Positions 12,601 to 25,368 of a stretch of 64,000 nt of DNA are shown here, piece after piece (position 1 is the first letter of the stretch; each line of letters opens with the position of its first letter). Under the pieces are notes generated by a model. That model searched no databases. It was not told the DNA's origin and saw only the letters and a program-made list of their open reading frames with translations. The stretch is from Trichopria drosophilae. Lineage: Eukaryota > Arthropoda > Insecta > Hymenoptera > Diapriidae. Location of the stretch: contig CM059585.1 of assembly GCA_030407085.1 (NCBI GenBank), forward strand, positions 109,171,501 through 109,235,500, read 5' to 3'. The position numbers and the translations under genes are program-made.

Positions 12601-14040
12601 GATGTGGTTCGAGCAATATTCACAATGCAATTTTTAAACAGGTTCCGCGCATCTTTCACACTCGATGGACTTAAGACACGATGTTCGTTGGGGCTAGACG
12701 GATACGATAAAAAGCCAAGCTTCGTCGGAATCGCTTTTGCTCAAATCGATGAACGACCCGCAAAAAAGCGTCTAGGTTCCTTAGGTGCTCGGTTAAGACC
12801 GGCAAAAAAATATAACAGCAGGGATTCCAGAAAATGATGTTCCGAAAGAGGGAATGGATGCCAGTTTATAGATTACAGTTACGTTGGTTAGAAATTCGGA
12901 AGATGATCCGAGGAGACGCGAATACTGCGTTTTTGTTATGAGAACCCGTGTTCTGTTATCGAGAGAATTTGTAAGTTTTGACACATTCAGGGGGTATACA
13001 GTATGTGTGATGGACGTTGATCACACAAATATTTTGAAAGATTATTTAAGAGCAATTTGAACATATCGATATCCAGAATAAGTTTAATAAAATAGGCCAT
13101 AAATCATACGCTACATCTGTAGAGACTAAAACGACTCCTGCGATTCTACAGTTTCATGCAACTGCCGCTTGGAGGCGGTTCTGGTTTTTCGCCTATGTAA
13201 GATTTGTTCGTAATGTTTATTCCCATACATGTCATTATACTTAACGGTATATAAAAATCATATAAACGTTACAAATTTCACTTGTTGATAATCCAGTAAC
13301 CAGAAACAAACAAAATTTGAAATCTCATTCGATAATCGCAATTATTAAGTACAATGTTACTGATTTTTAGAATTTTGTATTTTCGAGGCTATCAATGTCA
13401 AATGTAACGATTTATATAGATTGACATTATTTACGTGAGTTGTGTGATTTAAATACAAACATTTTTTAAGCATTCCTGGAAAATGTAAAAAAAAACAAAT
13501 ATATATATTTTCAAAATTCCTATTCCACATTATTTCGTGCATACAAATGAAAAGAATTAAGCGACGGAAATAAGAAAAAATATAACATACCTATAAAAAT
13601 TATTTTGTTTCTAGACCAAAAATCGTGAAACTCTCCGAAACTATCGAGGCCACGAGTATACAGAAAAGTTCTTCAAATAAAATCTCCTACAGTTTGTTTA
13701 TATTAGCATTTCGCAGAATTTCGCCGACTTTCTATTCGTTTTATTTACATTCACCTTTTTGCCTTCACGTATTGAGAATGGCTTGTTTACAAAAACGGCA
13801 TCAAAATTTCACAAGATATTCATGGTGAATCCAGAAGCACGCTGTGCGCAACCTTCATTTCGATTTCAGCATGACGCAATGGCATCAACATTTTGAAGTA
13901 AACTTATTAATTACTATAACTGTTTAACTAAACTAGAACATTTGTTTTCGATTAACGCATCTTGTTCGTTTCAGTAATACAATATTATGAGAATATGCTT
14001 CGTAAATCTTCTGCGTCAACAAGAAAAATATTTGATATGG
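9641..14040. other. AT-rich desert without genes
   Basis: Very AT-rich sequence with many short A and T runs and no supportable gene. A degenerate CCTAA-like stretch lies near 11594-11637, and a palindromic (GATC)4 run at 12543-12560. A slightly GC-richer segment at 12420-13020 has one open frame of 87 codons without domain or splice context; I do not call it a gene. Confidence 0.55.
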
Positions 14041-14051
14041 TTACTTACTTC

Positions 14052-15180
14052 GGGTCGCTGATTGAATTTGATAATTGAAAATGGCGGTCGGATAAATTTT
14101 ATTCACCTTTTTGAAAAAACAACAATAAGTCTGATTTAGTTGCAAAGTAAATGTTTCTTTCTCCAAAATGCAGCTGACGGGTACCAATATATGACGAGTG
14201 CTTTTTTCAATCGGAATTGGTTCTTTACTTTACCGCTAGAGGAGAACCGAACTCGGTGCAATTCATATTCAGTTCCTCATATTCCGTCAACGAAGTCTAC
14301 AGTTCTACCATTGTAATGGCACATTCCTGTCTTATATTTAAATTTTTTGTATATTTTGAGGTGTCAATCTATGTTGTGTTTATATTTATTTTCCTTTCGA
14401 AATTCAAAATGGGAGGTCCAATATGGCAGACGTACGAATGAAAAATAGTAATAAATCACTTAAGATACTATTTGGCAGTTGTTTTGTGTCTTTTAGACCG
14501 ACAACACCCTTGCTACCTAAAATAGTAAAAATTTATATCCAACGCATAACCAAAGATATTGTAGAATCCTAAAATTAATAAATTTTATTACTCTGCTTAG
14601 AAGCTCTTGATTTAGGACGTTACAAATCTCACACGGGTATTTTTCTACGCCCCATAAAACGAAAATGACATGGTCGGTGACATCGGGAAATAAGCGGGGA
14701 TGCTGGATTAAAAACGGCAAGCCTGAAATGCAGTCTTTCGTGCCAGGATTCGCTAAAAAAACCACAGGGGAAGTCAACGCGATTACGCGATAGCCTGAAT
14801 TTATTTCGTTTCCACCTGTCGGCTGTTTGAGACTCAAATCTCCTGTGGTGCGCGTTATCTCTCGGCATTTCTTCGGGGATGAGAATCCGTAGAGATTGTG
14901 TCACGTCCTATCGAATTTTTTCCTCCTTTTTGGGCCCGTCACAAAATACTTTGCGGACATTTTCTTCAAAATTGCACAAGCAACCGAAAAATGCTGTAGT
15001 TTTAATCAACGATCTACTCTTTCGCATCCCTCGCAAGCAATGAATTTGAAATTATATTTTTGTGGTTTGTATTTTCTTCGTTATTTTTTTTTTACATCTG
15101 CCGTTTTGAATATACTTTTGCTTGATACAAAACTTGACATCAGGTTTTCAAAATTCAAAATGGCGCATTCAAATATCGTC
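14052..15180 (+). repeat. Copies of the dispersed GGTCGCTGAT / AAATTCAAAATGG repeat
   Basis: Three diverged copies of a repeat found throughout the window lie here. 14052-14091 has GGTCGCTGATTGAA followed by AAAATGGCGG. 14395-14434 has AAATTCAAAATGGGAGGTCC then AATATGGCAG. 15145-15175 has AAAATTCAAAATGGCGC. The spacing between copies is irregular. Sequence between them is AT-rich and gene-free, apart from a mildly GC-richer segment at 14630-14930 with no recognisable product. Confidence 0.6.
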
Positions 15181-17062
15181 GAATTTAAATATTATAAAAT
15201 ATCTGCAATGTAATTTAGTAATAATATGATGTACCGGATGTAACGGCCCTTAAATAGCGGTCACTTTTAACACATTTTTCGAAGAAACCTAAAAAATGCC
15301 GTTTCATTATTACTTAATTTAAATATTTCATTCCTTGGTGTTATTTCACATTACATAATTTTTTAGATTCTATCAATAAACGCAAAAAAGTAATTTTCAA
15401 CAAATATTTAAATTAATGAAGCGTTCATCTATTTTAATTACATTTCAACGGTTACATTGGTATAACGTTAAATCGGAGTAAAGTCACTTATCACTCACGA
15501 GAGATATCATTTTTTAATAAAGTTACAAAAGCTGGAAACTGTAAGTATTAAACGAAAATTAATATGGATATTCCGGAACTGATAAAATGACGTTGACAGA
15601 ATAATTCTTGTGTAATCTTAAATATCATTCCATAATTAGCTACTTATTAACGAATCATTGATCGAGCAAAAAACAAAAGGAGTCGCTTACCTTAAAAGAA
15701 ATATTTTCGTAATTGAGCCCCGCCTCTTCCCATTACAAAATAAAGCTGTGGTTTCGGCATATAATAACGGACCTAAAGATAACGGACATATCTTAATGCA
15801 TTTTTTTCGGGACTACAGTCGTCTGCTCTATTTGCCTAAAGTTGACGGACGTTTACATATCTATAACGGTGAAATGCTAATATTATATATGTACACATTT
15901 TTCTTGCTTCAACTTAAATGACGTGTTTATTGTTACTCATTTGAAATCCTATTCGTCATCGAACAATCGAATTTTTAGACATGCTTGTTTAATGTATAGA
16001 TGCGGCTCTGTCATTCACCTCACGTCACTATACCAAGGAATCATAACGGAATTGTTTTTTCGACATTCATAAAAACACCACATTCAAATTTAGTTGATAA
16101 GTTTTTTTTATACATACGTGATTTGAAAATATTTATTTATTATTTTAGTTACAAAGTAAAAAATTATGCAGGCTCAATTTACTTATGAATTTTCCATCTC
16201 GATAATAGCAAAAATTCATGTTCGAAACGAAAAGTACTTTCTGGCCTACTTTCACCCATCGCTTAATAAAATAATAAATAATCTCGTTAATAATTCAATG
16301 ACGGACATATTATTATATGTATATAAAAAACGTAATGCAAACTTACTTTCCATTTAAGTAGATCTGGTTCTAAAATATACTCTCACCTTTTCGCACAATA
16401 TCGACAGGAAGTTTTCCTTTCGAATATGTTGTGTGACGTTAAGTTATATTATCTTATAAGTAACCTAGCAAAACATCCGATTTTAAATGGTATCGAAAAA
16501 CAAATTTTACCCTGAGAGAATTTACCATATTAGGGTCAAGTATTTAATGAATTATAAATACAAAAAAGGATACCCATTCATCCTTATGCTCTCGAATAGA
16601 AATTTACTGATCGTTTTACATTATACCTAACCCAAACATCAAATTTTTTTTATATTATTTTCATTCATGAAACTTTTAAGATTCACAATTTTTATTTAAA
16701 ATGTCGTTTAATAAAATAACGTCTCCAAAATTGACATAGCCAAAAAACACACTATAACAATGTAAAATACAAATGAAAAATGTATAAATTGTTAAAAAGA
16801 CCCGGTAATAAAAAATGCACACTTCTAAAAATATAATGTATCTGCCTTTAATCCGTTATTATAAAAAATAAGTACAATACTTGGTAACAGATCTATATTC
16901 GATAAAAAATCTCGAAAAGACCAATCTGTTATAACCAAGAAGATATTAATAAAATATGAACAAGTTCTAGATATAATTCTCGGATGATATATTAACATAT
17001 AGATTCTTAATTTATTTTTGCATTTAGCGTTTATTAACTTCGATGACCTGCCTTATATTATG
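15181..17062. other. AT-rich gene-free stretch
   Basis: Only AT-rich spacer; short frames of 60-90 codons show no domain. Nothing else is recognisable. Confidence 0.6.
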
Positions 17063-17076
17063 TTAGGTTAGGTTAG
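17063..17076. repeat. Short interstitial TTAGG run
   Basis: TTAGGTTAGGTTAG reads as nearly three units of the insect telomeric motif TTAGG. Such very short interstitial runs are scattered in hymenopteran and other insect genomes and are not a telomere. A similar run in the other orientation is at 42700-42714. Confidence 0.7.
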
Positions 17077-17516
17077 ATTTGATTATGTTAAATTAATTAA
17101 TTTCCATCGATTGCATATACAATGTTAATTTGTAAACTACTGTAGTTTTGTAATTAAAGTACTCCATTTACATTTTTATGACATTCATTCATTTCGATTG
17201 TAGATAAAGGTATTTTTTTGGTCATACATTTATGATAAAATTATTCTTTTCTTGATATGATTTTAATAATGTTGTTGTTCTTTAAACCATTAACCATTTT
17301 TTTTCCATATGATATAAATAAAAACATAATCGCGAGTGTATGCAATTCATCGCTTTAGAAAATTTGTAAAAAAATAAACAAATGCAATTACGATAAGGAA
17401 ATTTGTAAAAAATTGCATTTGTTGGTATAAATAAGTAAAAAAAATATGAAAATTGCACAAAATCGGACGCGAACGCAAATCTGCTGGAACAAACTCATTA
17501 CCGGGGGCTTTTAGAG

Positions 17517-17575
17517 TCACTGATTATAAACCTGATGGTAGATTTGTTGAATTCAAAATGGTGGATCCATATAAC
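17517..17575 (+). repeat. Copy of the dispersed CACTGATTAT / TTCAAAATGGTGGATCC repeat
   Basis: CACTGATTATAAACCTGAT is followed by GAATTCAAAATGGTGGATCC, matching the order of boxes seen at 25525-25712 and 52062-52112. A further, inverted and weaker copy appears at about 17965-18030 (GCCGCCATTGTGAATTTTGA). Confidence 0.6.
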
Positions 17576-17576
17576 G

Positions 17577-18100
17577 GACTTAAAATATTAAATACTCATT
17601 CGTTTTTATACTTTTCAGTATCCTTATGGTTTTTGAGTCGCAGCTTGTGAATTTATGATCAGATTTTGCAATTACAAATAAATTTTTATAATTTGCAAAC
17701 TTTTGAGCTGCAGATAATGAAATTGTGAGAAATGAACAGCTACTTGTTCTAAAACTTAAATTAGTGAAATAAAAAAAAAAATTTAAGTTTTAGAAAAATA
17801 GTCAAAAAAACTATTGTGATTTGCAATGAACTGAAATCATTGACAAAGATTCTCTATATGTTTTTTTCGATAATTCGTGTAATTTAGATGAAAATCAAAA
17901 GAGACTCTTTTTCTTGACAAATTTGCTTACAAATCAACCATAATTTTTTTATTCGTTTAATTTAAAATTTTACGGATGGTGTCCGTCGTTTTCAGGCCGC
18001 CATTGTGAATTTTGAAAAACTGATCAGAAATTGGTTGACAGCCATAATGTAACATTTTTATCATCTGAGATTGTAAACGGTACTATTTTGATAGTATACT
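17577..18100. other. AT-rich gene-free stretch
   Basis: AT-rich spacer with A/T runs; it includes the weak inverted repeat copy near 17965-18030. No gene is visible. Confidence 0.55.
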
Positions 18101-18721
18101 GCCGAAAAGAACGGTCCGGAAATCCTTAGCACACATATGTTTTCTGATGTATTTTGATTGGCTGAAATCGAATATCCGAATAAAAATTGAGTGCACCTCA
18201 AAAACTCGACATTTCAGAATACAGACATTAAAAAACCACTGTAAATAACAAAAAATGAACTTGGGTCGCCCTCTTTGAGGTCTCACTGGAATGTCATTTC
18301 AAGGCCAAAAGTATTTGACCAAGGGATTAAGGCCACTTAAAGGTCAAATTAGTTTGACCCCGGATTATTTATTAAACACACTTGGAATTCAATCATTAAT
18401 TACATTTTCATAACATGTTCATTTTGAAATGTCGGGTTTTTGAAGTGCCTGTTTTGTGATTTATCGGGTTTTTGAGGTGCACTCTAAAAATTGACGAAAA
18501 GGTGTTCATCATGGTGAAAACCCCAAAAAACTCGAACAATAGATATTTTCTTGCGTTTACCTTTTAGAATTTCACGATGTACATTTTTTATTGAAAACTG
18601 TTGGTGGTTTTCACCATGATAATCCATTTCTGCCCATTTTCGTCGTTATTTTCGAATTCAGCACATCAAAATATGTCAGAAAACATATGTGTACTAAGGA
18701 TTTCCGGGTCATCCTTTTCGG
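18101..18721. repeat. Two-tier imperfect inverted repeat
   Basis: The outer arm at 18101-18172 contains GGAAATCCTTAG and ACATATGTTTTCTGA. It mirrors 18650-18721, which contains TCAGAAAACATATGTG and CTAAGGATTTCC. An inner arm at about 18188-18215 (GTGCACCTCAAAAACTCGAC) is mirrored twice, at 18427-18451 and 18461-18486. The right side thus carries an extra copy of the inner box. It is non-coding, and could be an old foldback element. Confidence 0.7.
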
Positions 18722-19615
18722 AAGTGCACCCTTTAGTTTCTTTAGATTCTTTTCCATGAAAATAGTATCAACGGTAGTAACAGATGTTATTCAGTACCAT
18801 ATTTTTCTCTGTGTGCGTAAAGTTGCTCCTTTAAATTAAAAATAAATTAGATGAAATGAAACAATAAAATCGAAAAATCACAAAGTCAAAAAAATGCATC
18901 TGCCTCCCCACAAATTATAATTTGTTCCAAAAGAAAGGTCAAGCGTGCAGTCATTCTGCAGCGGTAAACGAATGTTTACGTTTCAAAATGACGTCAAATT
19001 CTTTAAGTTCATTCGCCTTGAATTCCACCACAGGTATATGACGCGTAAACGTAAGTTGGCAATTGCAAAATTTTATTCACGCTTTACTCCGAAACCATCA
19101 TCAGATGGCGTGCATATGAAAGCACACGGGAATGTATTCATGGGTTGTTGGAGGGTGTTACGTATATGCACATGGGTCAGTCGTGTACCGAGCAAATCGA
19201 ATACGAGAAGTACAAATGGAAGCCGCAAGTAGAGGCGTGAATGGTTGCTTTTTCTCTTATTACAGCAACGACATCATTAGAGAGGTAACTCGTCAAAAGT
19301 TCAATTATCTCCCCCCGCGGCTTTATATGGTGCGACAGGCGGCTTGTGATTAATCGTTTGGTTGGTAGTCGCTCTTCGTAATTATTAAGTGAACGTGTAA
19401 TTAGCCATGGTCAGGGCCGTTGTTATCTCCAGTACTCGAGTATCCTTTGGCACTTGAAAAATAAACGATTGCCAAAATTTAGAGGATCTTTGTATGCGCT
19501 TACTTGCTCGAATCGTCCAATCGATTTGAACACCTGCATTTCACACAAATAATGTTGAAAACTGAATGAAATTCTTAGTAAATTCGACTACTTTTTAACT
19601 GCTCTGAGCTTAATT
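18722..19615. other. Gene-free stretch
   Basis: AT-rich to mixed sequence. Short overlapping frames around 18945-19350 have no recognisable domain. No repeat ends are visible. Confidence 0.5.
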
Positions 19616-19809
19616 CAGTAGTCTCGATATAAATGCATCACACTATATTTACGTCCTAGCATATTTTCCTGTTATCGCTCGCTTTTTCCCCCCACCTTGA
19701 GACCTGGGGCCTCAGTAAGGGCCTGCTGTGACATCACACATAATGCAATTCAGTAAAGTGGGAGAAGCGACGCTCCCCTTCTTTAGGTAAATATATCGAG
19801 CCGGTACTG
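19616..19809. mobile_element. MITE with CAGTAG-type ends, 194 bp
   Basis: The left end CAGTAGTCTCGATATAAATG is mirrored by the right end, which read inverted is CAGTACCGGCTCGATATATT. The interior contains a C-run followed by ACCTTGAGACC, then CAGTAAGGGCCTG and GTGGGAGAAGCGACGCT. The same blocks occur in the same order in the element at 63739-64000. This copy therefore shows the family without the nested insertion seen there. Flanking dinucleotides no longer form a clean TA duplication. Confidence 0.65.
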
Positions 19810-20174
19810 TGGTAAAGTACTTAAAACATAGAAAAGTGACAAGGTCTTCTAAAACGTCATCGGATTAATTACATAATTTAGTACTTGGTAAGTACTATTA
19901 ACTTAAATAAAAATAGTTAAATTACAAACATCGACCCCTGGTTGAAATAGCCATTATCCTACTGTTCGGTAGAATCTCGGTAGAAATATGCACGAATTCT
20001 AGATGAAAACTCGCTATAGACCACTAACATATATTTAGAGTGACATAAAGGAATAATTACAAACTGAAATTATCATATTAAATTTGTATAATAGGTAAGG
20101 ATCAATCGATTCTACAAAATGAGCCGGTGTAAATGTAAACAATTTTTCTTTCGAAATTAAGCTGTGATCTTTAC

Positions 20175-20330
20175 ATGTTGTATTGTTGTGTACAACATGC
20201 TGCAGCTTTGTAAACAATCGCGACAGCACGTGCGCGCGAATCAGCTGAGAGCAAGCCGCCATATTGTGCGCTCGATCGAGAGATATTCGAGATTCTCGAA
20301 TCGAGCCGAAGTCGATAAGTTGTAGGAGCT
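20175..20330. promoter_or_regulatory. Possible regulatory patch with palindromes and GCCGCCATATTG
   Basis: A hairpin CATGTTGTA...TACAACATG (20175-20200) is followed by a CACGTGCGCGCG box, then GCCGCCATATTG, which resembles YY1/Pleiohomeotic-type sites, then palindromic TCTCGA/TCGAGA motifs. This is a local CpG-rich island in AT-rich spacer. Regulatory function is only inferred. Confidence 0.2.
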
Positions 20331-21369
20331 TGTCGCACTCATGTTAAACTATATTAGCTGTCTCAATGTCTTGCGACTCGCCAGAATTCGTGTCATTTTT
20401 GGTAGGATTTCTACCCATATTATAGAGCTAGTTTCTAGCCAGATCGTCAAAATCTAGGATAATTCTGGGCAGATTCTCGTCACAATCTCTATCAGAAACG
20501 CGGTTTGTCTAATCAAAAAAGTAGTTTCTTACTTATTCCTCCTAAACTATCCATCAGTAGTTGAATTTGTCAGTTCCAAAACTTTCATTAAATAAGATTC
20601 ACTTCATCAAATCGTTATCGACTGTTAACGATATGAGTGATTAAGGTGACGATGATTAATATATAGTTTGGTGAATTTTTGTATAGGGAAAGATTTGCTT
20701 TATTTAATTGTTATATACGATATTTACAAAGTATGTTTTGAACGTCAAACACAAATTAAAAACAAAAATCAGAAAATGGCAGAGTTATTAACTTGAAAAT
20801 ACAAGAGGCCAAAAATTGAGCTCATTAAAACACAGTACATATTTTGTTTTTCCTTTGAAGCTCGAATAAAAATGACAAAACTGAAGGAAGGTTGATGGAA
20901 GTTGTTGAATAAACAAGCTATACAAACACGATAAAAATGAATTGAACTCGATAAAAAGAAAGCATCGATTTATTAAAATATGTATACCGTACTATTCAGC
21001 ACAGGACTGTGTACATGCGACAACATACTAATTAAAACCGAAGAGTCCACATCTGATCGAAACTTTCGATAAGCGTCGTATTCTACATATAAAATTTTTA
21101 AACATAATAATTGTCATTCGAAACAAGACGATATTGCTCTGATAAAAGCCAGGATGGGATTAATGACGTTAAATCCAATAACTAATTAATGAAAATGATC
21201 GCTCGTTAAAATTCTGCACACACACGGATGGACTACTCTAACAAGCGAGAAAATGCATGATAAAGGAAATGGTCTCAGAACAGTGAAATAAAAACGAGAG
21301 GGAACGTCAAGGAGGGAATAAATTATGTACAAAAATGCACCGCTAATATAGAAATAAATATACACGTGG

Positions 21370-21600
21370 GTAAGAAACGGACTACGACTGCGAGAGAAGA
21401 TAAATAATAGAGAAAGATAAGGGAGGAGTTGGAGAAAGTGACAAAAAAGGGCAGAAAAGCTCTGGAAGGATGCGAAATGAAGATAGGACTGAAGATATGG
21501 CGGAAAAAGGAGCGTAATAAAGCGGGAAGTTGAAAAAGTGACGTTGCTATACGGGAGGAGCAAAGGGGACTAAGGGGGGAAAAGTAATACGGAACGATAG
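21370..21600 (+). other. Strongly purine-rich tract on the + strand
   Basis: The + strand is dominated by G and A (GAGAGAAG, GGGAGGAG, GAAAAAGG type words) for roughly 230 bp. This produces a long, low-complexity minus-strand frame rich in Ser, Leu and Phe that I consider an artefact. The tract may be low-complexity spacer or part of a non-coding transcript. Confidence 0.4.
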
Positions 21601-23403
21601 CTCAAAATAGATAGGTGAAGTTGTGGGGAAATAGGAACGCCTGGAAGATTACTGTCGATTACGATGTGTCACTTCTGTGCATCGTGCAAACGAGAACCTG
21701 GATTATCGGGTTGGACGGGAAGATAATCGAGAATCCAGTCTTTCGAAAAAGTCACGTTTCTGTCGTGCGGATGATGATGAATCCGTCAGGCGTGTAACAT
21801 AATTCGCCATATTCAGGAATCAGGCTGAATTCTTGGTAAATATTTACTTCCAGTCTAGAAAAGTTTCTTTGGAAATGTTGCCTTACCAGACTCTTTAAAG
21901 ACATATTACGGTTATGTGAAAATGGTTTGCATTAAAATTTACTTGACCTTTTGGAATAGTTGTCGTTGTATGGTGTTAATGTTAAGGAGAATCATACAAC
22001 TTATTTTTAGATTGTTGTTTAACCGGTTTACTGATGTTGCATCACATATTTACGTATTTTGATAACTTTATCTAATTTCAATCTATTTTAGTAAAAATAT
22101 AATGTTGTTTTCCTGTCTGAGTAATAATATTATTAATAATATGAAGAATTAAAAATGGCGTTTAACTGTATTTAACTTTATCAATTTGTTGATGGACATA
22201 TCTTCGTAAAGGCTGCAAACAATTACAAATGATTATTTTTGTAGACACTTAATACGTATTAACATTTAAAATACGTAAAACATTTGATGAATAACCAATT
22301 TCAAAGAAAATACAACAGAAAAGAAAATAAACAAAAATTCTAGATTAATTGCATAGATTTCGTGCACTTGTGGTTGTGGTTTGGCAGCGATCTCGTAACT
22401 TTACCGTCGCCCAAGAAAATCACTAATAAAAAGCGCGAAATTGTTTTCGGAGCAATTAAAATGAAATTCTGACTTCGTTAAACGAAAAATCCGCCTAATA
22501 CAATAGGTTTACTTGGCATCTTTATATAAATTTGTTACTGCAGAAAACAAGTGTCCAACATCCATTGAAAAATTGAGCACTTTCCGGACTTAATGGATTA
22601 ATGTCAGATGACGTTCCTGGTACTGTCTGAGAACTGCCTGAAAACTGTGCTAATAAATACTGAATGGTCAATAATATTGTAAATATTGTTCTGAATTTTC
22701 AAAGAAAATGAAAAGATATATTTCATAAATGTTGTGCATCATATATTTAAATAAATAGCGATGGTGTGTTAATCATCTATTCACTGTTATAGTCGTCCAA
22801 TCATTGGTATATTCCGAGTAGACGAATTGAAATGAACTACATAAAAATGTCAACATACGATTACCTCAAATTTACTTCTATTACATCGCATTACATGACC
22901 AAATTACTGCTAATTTGTGCTACACGAAAAAAAATTGTTTGTGTTCTTCACGGCGTTATGCGTCATTCCCAACCCCCCAATTTTAGGAATATCCCAAACT
23001 TTTTTTGCTTGTAACGTAAACTGTCTTGTGGTATTCCCAAACAGATACACTATAAAAAGCATGGCTTAAATTAATACAAAACGTGGAATTAAATAAGAAT
23101 ATTGACTACACGTAAGATGCAATGTAAATAAAACCACTAGGACAAGGACAGACTTATGCATTATGAATCGGCTGTTTTAAGATGAAATCATTTTAAGTAC
23201 TTGTTTTTACAATGTATCTAATATTTGTATTTGATAAACCCAAACTATTTGTCACGTTCGGATTTCAGCGACGCGCGTGTCTTATAGATAAATCGAGTGT
23301 ATCTATAGTTTAGCGCGTGCGCATGAGGTTTTCCCGCGTACCCCAGTATACATTTGTACGTGGATATGCCCAATACGAATTAATCCCAAATGAAAAAATC
23401 TAG

Positions 23404-23590
23404 GTGGTCTAACCACGTGGTCTCGACCTGATAGTTTTGGCCCATTTGACCAGGTCGAGACCATGTCTGATTTTACGACCAGGTCATGACCACCTGGTCA
23501 AAACTATGTCCTTACTGAAAATTGTCACATGACATTTCATGTGATATGTCATATGAGAATTTGTGAAATGATATATCATGTGATAAATGT
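23404..23590. repeat. Cluster of nested hairpins
   Basis: GGTCTCGACCTG (23419-23430) pairs perfectly with CAGGTCGAGACC (23451-23462). GACCAGGT (23477-23484) pairs with ACCTGGTC (23492-23499). ATAGTTTTG (23431-23439) pairs with CAAAACTAT (23499-23507). A following segment has TCACATGACATTTCATGTGA and similar words. It resembles a foldback transposon interior, but no outer ends are clear. Confidence 0.65.
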
Positions 23591-23741
23591 AAACAATCAC
23601 AAAAAACTTAAATAACAGGTCGAATTATTATAGATATTTAATTTGCTTTTTATTAATATTTACGTACATGTAGATGTGTTGTTACGGAATATAATTTTAC
23701 AATTTCTTTCGCAAATAAATCTATGAACTCGAAAATAATTT

Positions 23742-23812
23742 ATCCCGACCGAGAATCGAACCCGAGTCTTCGGTTTACTACGCTGGCGCCTTAACCTGTA
23801 CGCTACGCTCGC
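23742..23812 (-). repeat. tRNA-like sequence, likely tRNA-derived SINE
   Basis: Read on the minus strand, the 71 nt contains an A-box-like TAGCGTACAGG and a B-box GGTTCGATTCT with a foldable T-arm. These are the internal promoter boxes of RNA polymerase III. The 5' and 3' acceptor strands do not pair and no clean anticodon arm forms, so I do not call a functional tRNA. A tRNA-derived SINE or tRNA pseudogene fits best. Confidence 0.5.
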
Positions 23813-23999
23813 ATATATATTAATACGTGAACAAGAGTAACTTATATTCAAGCGCAGAAGGCATATTGATAAGTGCGGGTTTAGTTCAAACTAAAACTTA
23901 AGCAATTCTTTGCATACGTTAATAGTTACTAACAAAATAGTAAACGCAACCATTTTATGCAGTTATTTTTGTCGGAAAAAATATTTCAGTATGGTATAC

Positions 24000-24242
24000 T
24001 ACGGTCGGTTCTTTCAAGATGGCGGAAGTTTATCTAAAGTTATAGCCCCTAACTATCCCCACTTCCGTAACTTTGTTTGTATTCGCAATGAGTGGCGCGA
24101 AGCAAATGTAGCTCCCCGAGATAATGTGGCGGGGGAGGTGGGGGGTAGATAAGAGACTGGTATAACTTTGGACAAGGCAAATGCATAATTTAGGATGAAC
24201 ATATAACTTTGGACGGTATAACTTATGGTAGGGACTACTGTA
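24000..24242 (-). mobile_element. MITE fragment with CAGTAG-type end
   Basis: The right end reads, inverted, TA then CAGTAGTCCCTACCATAAG, ending at 24240 with TA at 24241-24242. Inside are repeated ATAACTTTGGAC words and a GGGGGAGGTGGGGGG run resembling, inverted, the C-runs of the elements at 19616 and 63739. The left end is uncertain, so the start coordinate is approximate. Confidence 0.45.
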
Positions 24243-25368
24243 TGATGATTATACGTACGTATAAATAAATTTATGCTCAATTTCAAAACAACATTATGTG
24301 TTTGTATTAGAGGGTACGTGGTTTAGATGTCTGTAATTTGTACAATTTAAGGTCGTCTTTTTCATAACTCCTTCAGTTTTTCAAAATGCTTCCGAATATC
24401 AATAACAATTCATCATTGATTTCCGAGCGACGAAAAAGTAGAAGAAATTCTAATCGCTGCGTATTTATGTTTGTTTATCACTGTTTCGGGGAAATTGTAA
24501 GTGCGCAGAATTAAAAAATGAAGTAAAACACGTTTAATGTGTGTGAGAGAGCATTTGAAGAACAAAGGATGAAAAAATAAATAGAAAAGTGTATATGATA
24601 TAACTGATTGTAACCTGCATATAAATATGCAAACATTTTTCCCTAAATTTTGTAAATTAACATAACAATTTTTAGTATTCGAATTTCACTTTTTAAGGCG
24701 AACACTACAATTTTTGGTATTTCGTTACGTCTTTTAGGAGCAGACGTATTGCCAAACATAGCAATTTCTGGGAGTATATTATCAGGTTATCCCTAAATTG
24801 CAAATATTTTTTATAATTATCGTCTACATTTGACAAATATTGGCAGAAATGCCTCTCAGTCTAGGGTTATGCATTATATAATTCTCGTGCGAGAAAACTG
24901 CATCCCAAGCAATTGTGATTTTATAAACCTTGGAATATGTAAATGTCACAACCTTCCATCATGTGGACTGCACAGAATCTGGTTTCACATAACTGATAGT
25001 ATGTGGCCACTTCATACCTCGGCATGTTGGTACTACAATTCTAGCGAATAAACCATATTTATATTTATATTGCTGTCCCTTTAACGCCGGGACGGACACT
25101 TCTTTCATTCATTTTCAACTATAATTTTCTCGGCGATTAAGAATGTAAAAAATCTTTCAGGAACCATTTCTTACGTATTTGACCTCGCTCTTTCAGAGTC
25201 TGCTACCAAAATAAAGAAAAAAAATTTCAAAAAGTTACGGCCTTTTTTTTTTAGAGAAAAATCTAAATTTTTGACAATTATCTTTCAGAAATGAATTTTT
25301 TTTCGTATAGCAGGTCACTAGTGCACCGTTTCACCTGAAAATATTGCGTCCGTAAAATATCAGCTTGA
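24243..25368. other. Gene-free stretch
   Basis: AT-rich spacer with no supportable gene, RNA gene or repeat boundary. Confidence 0.55.

Larger units (their letters stand above)
19810..23399. other. Gene-free stretch with one CpG-rich patch and one purine-rich tract
   Basis: No gene can be supported. The stretch includes a GC-richer patch at 20150-20330 and a purine-rich tract at 21370-21600, both listed separately, within AT-rich spacer. Confidence 0.5.

Noticed and set aside
17063..17076. Possible telomere or chromosome end from TTAGG units
   Set aside because: Only about three units, surrounded by ordinary sequence; an interstitial run.
21186..21563. 125-codon minus-strand frame rich in Ser, Leu and Phe
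   Set aside because: Produced by the purine-rich + strand tract; low complexity and no domain.
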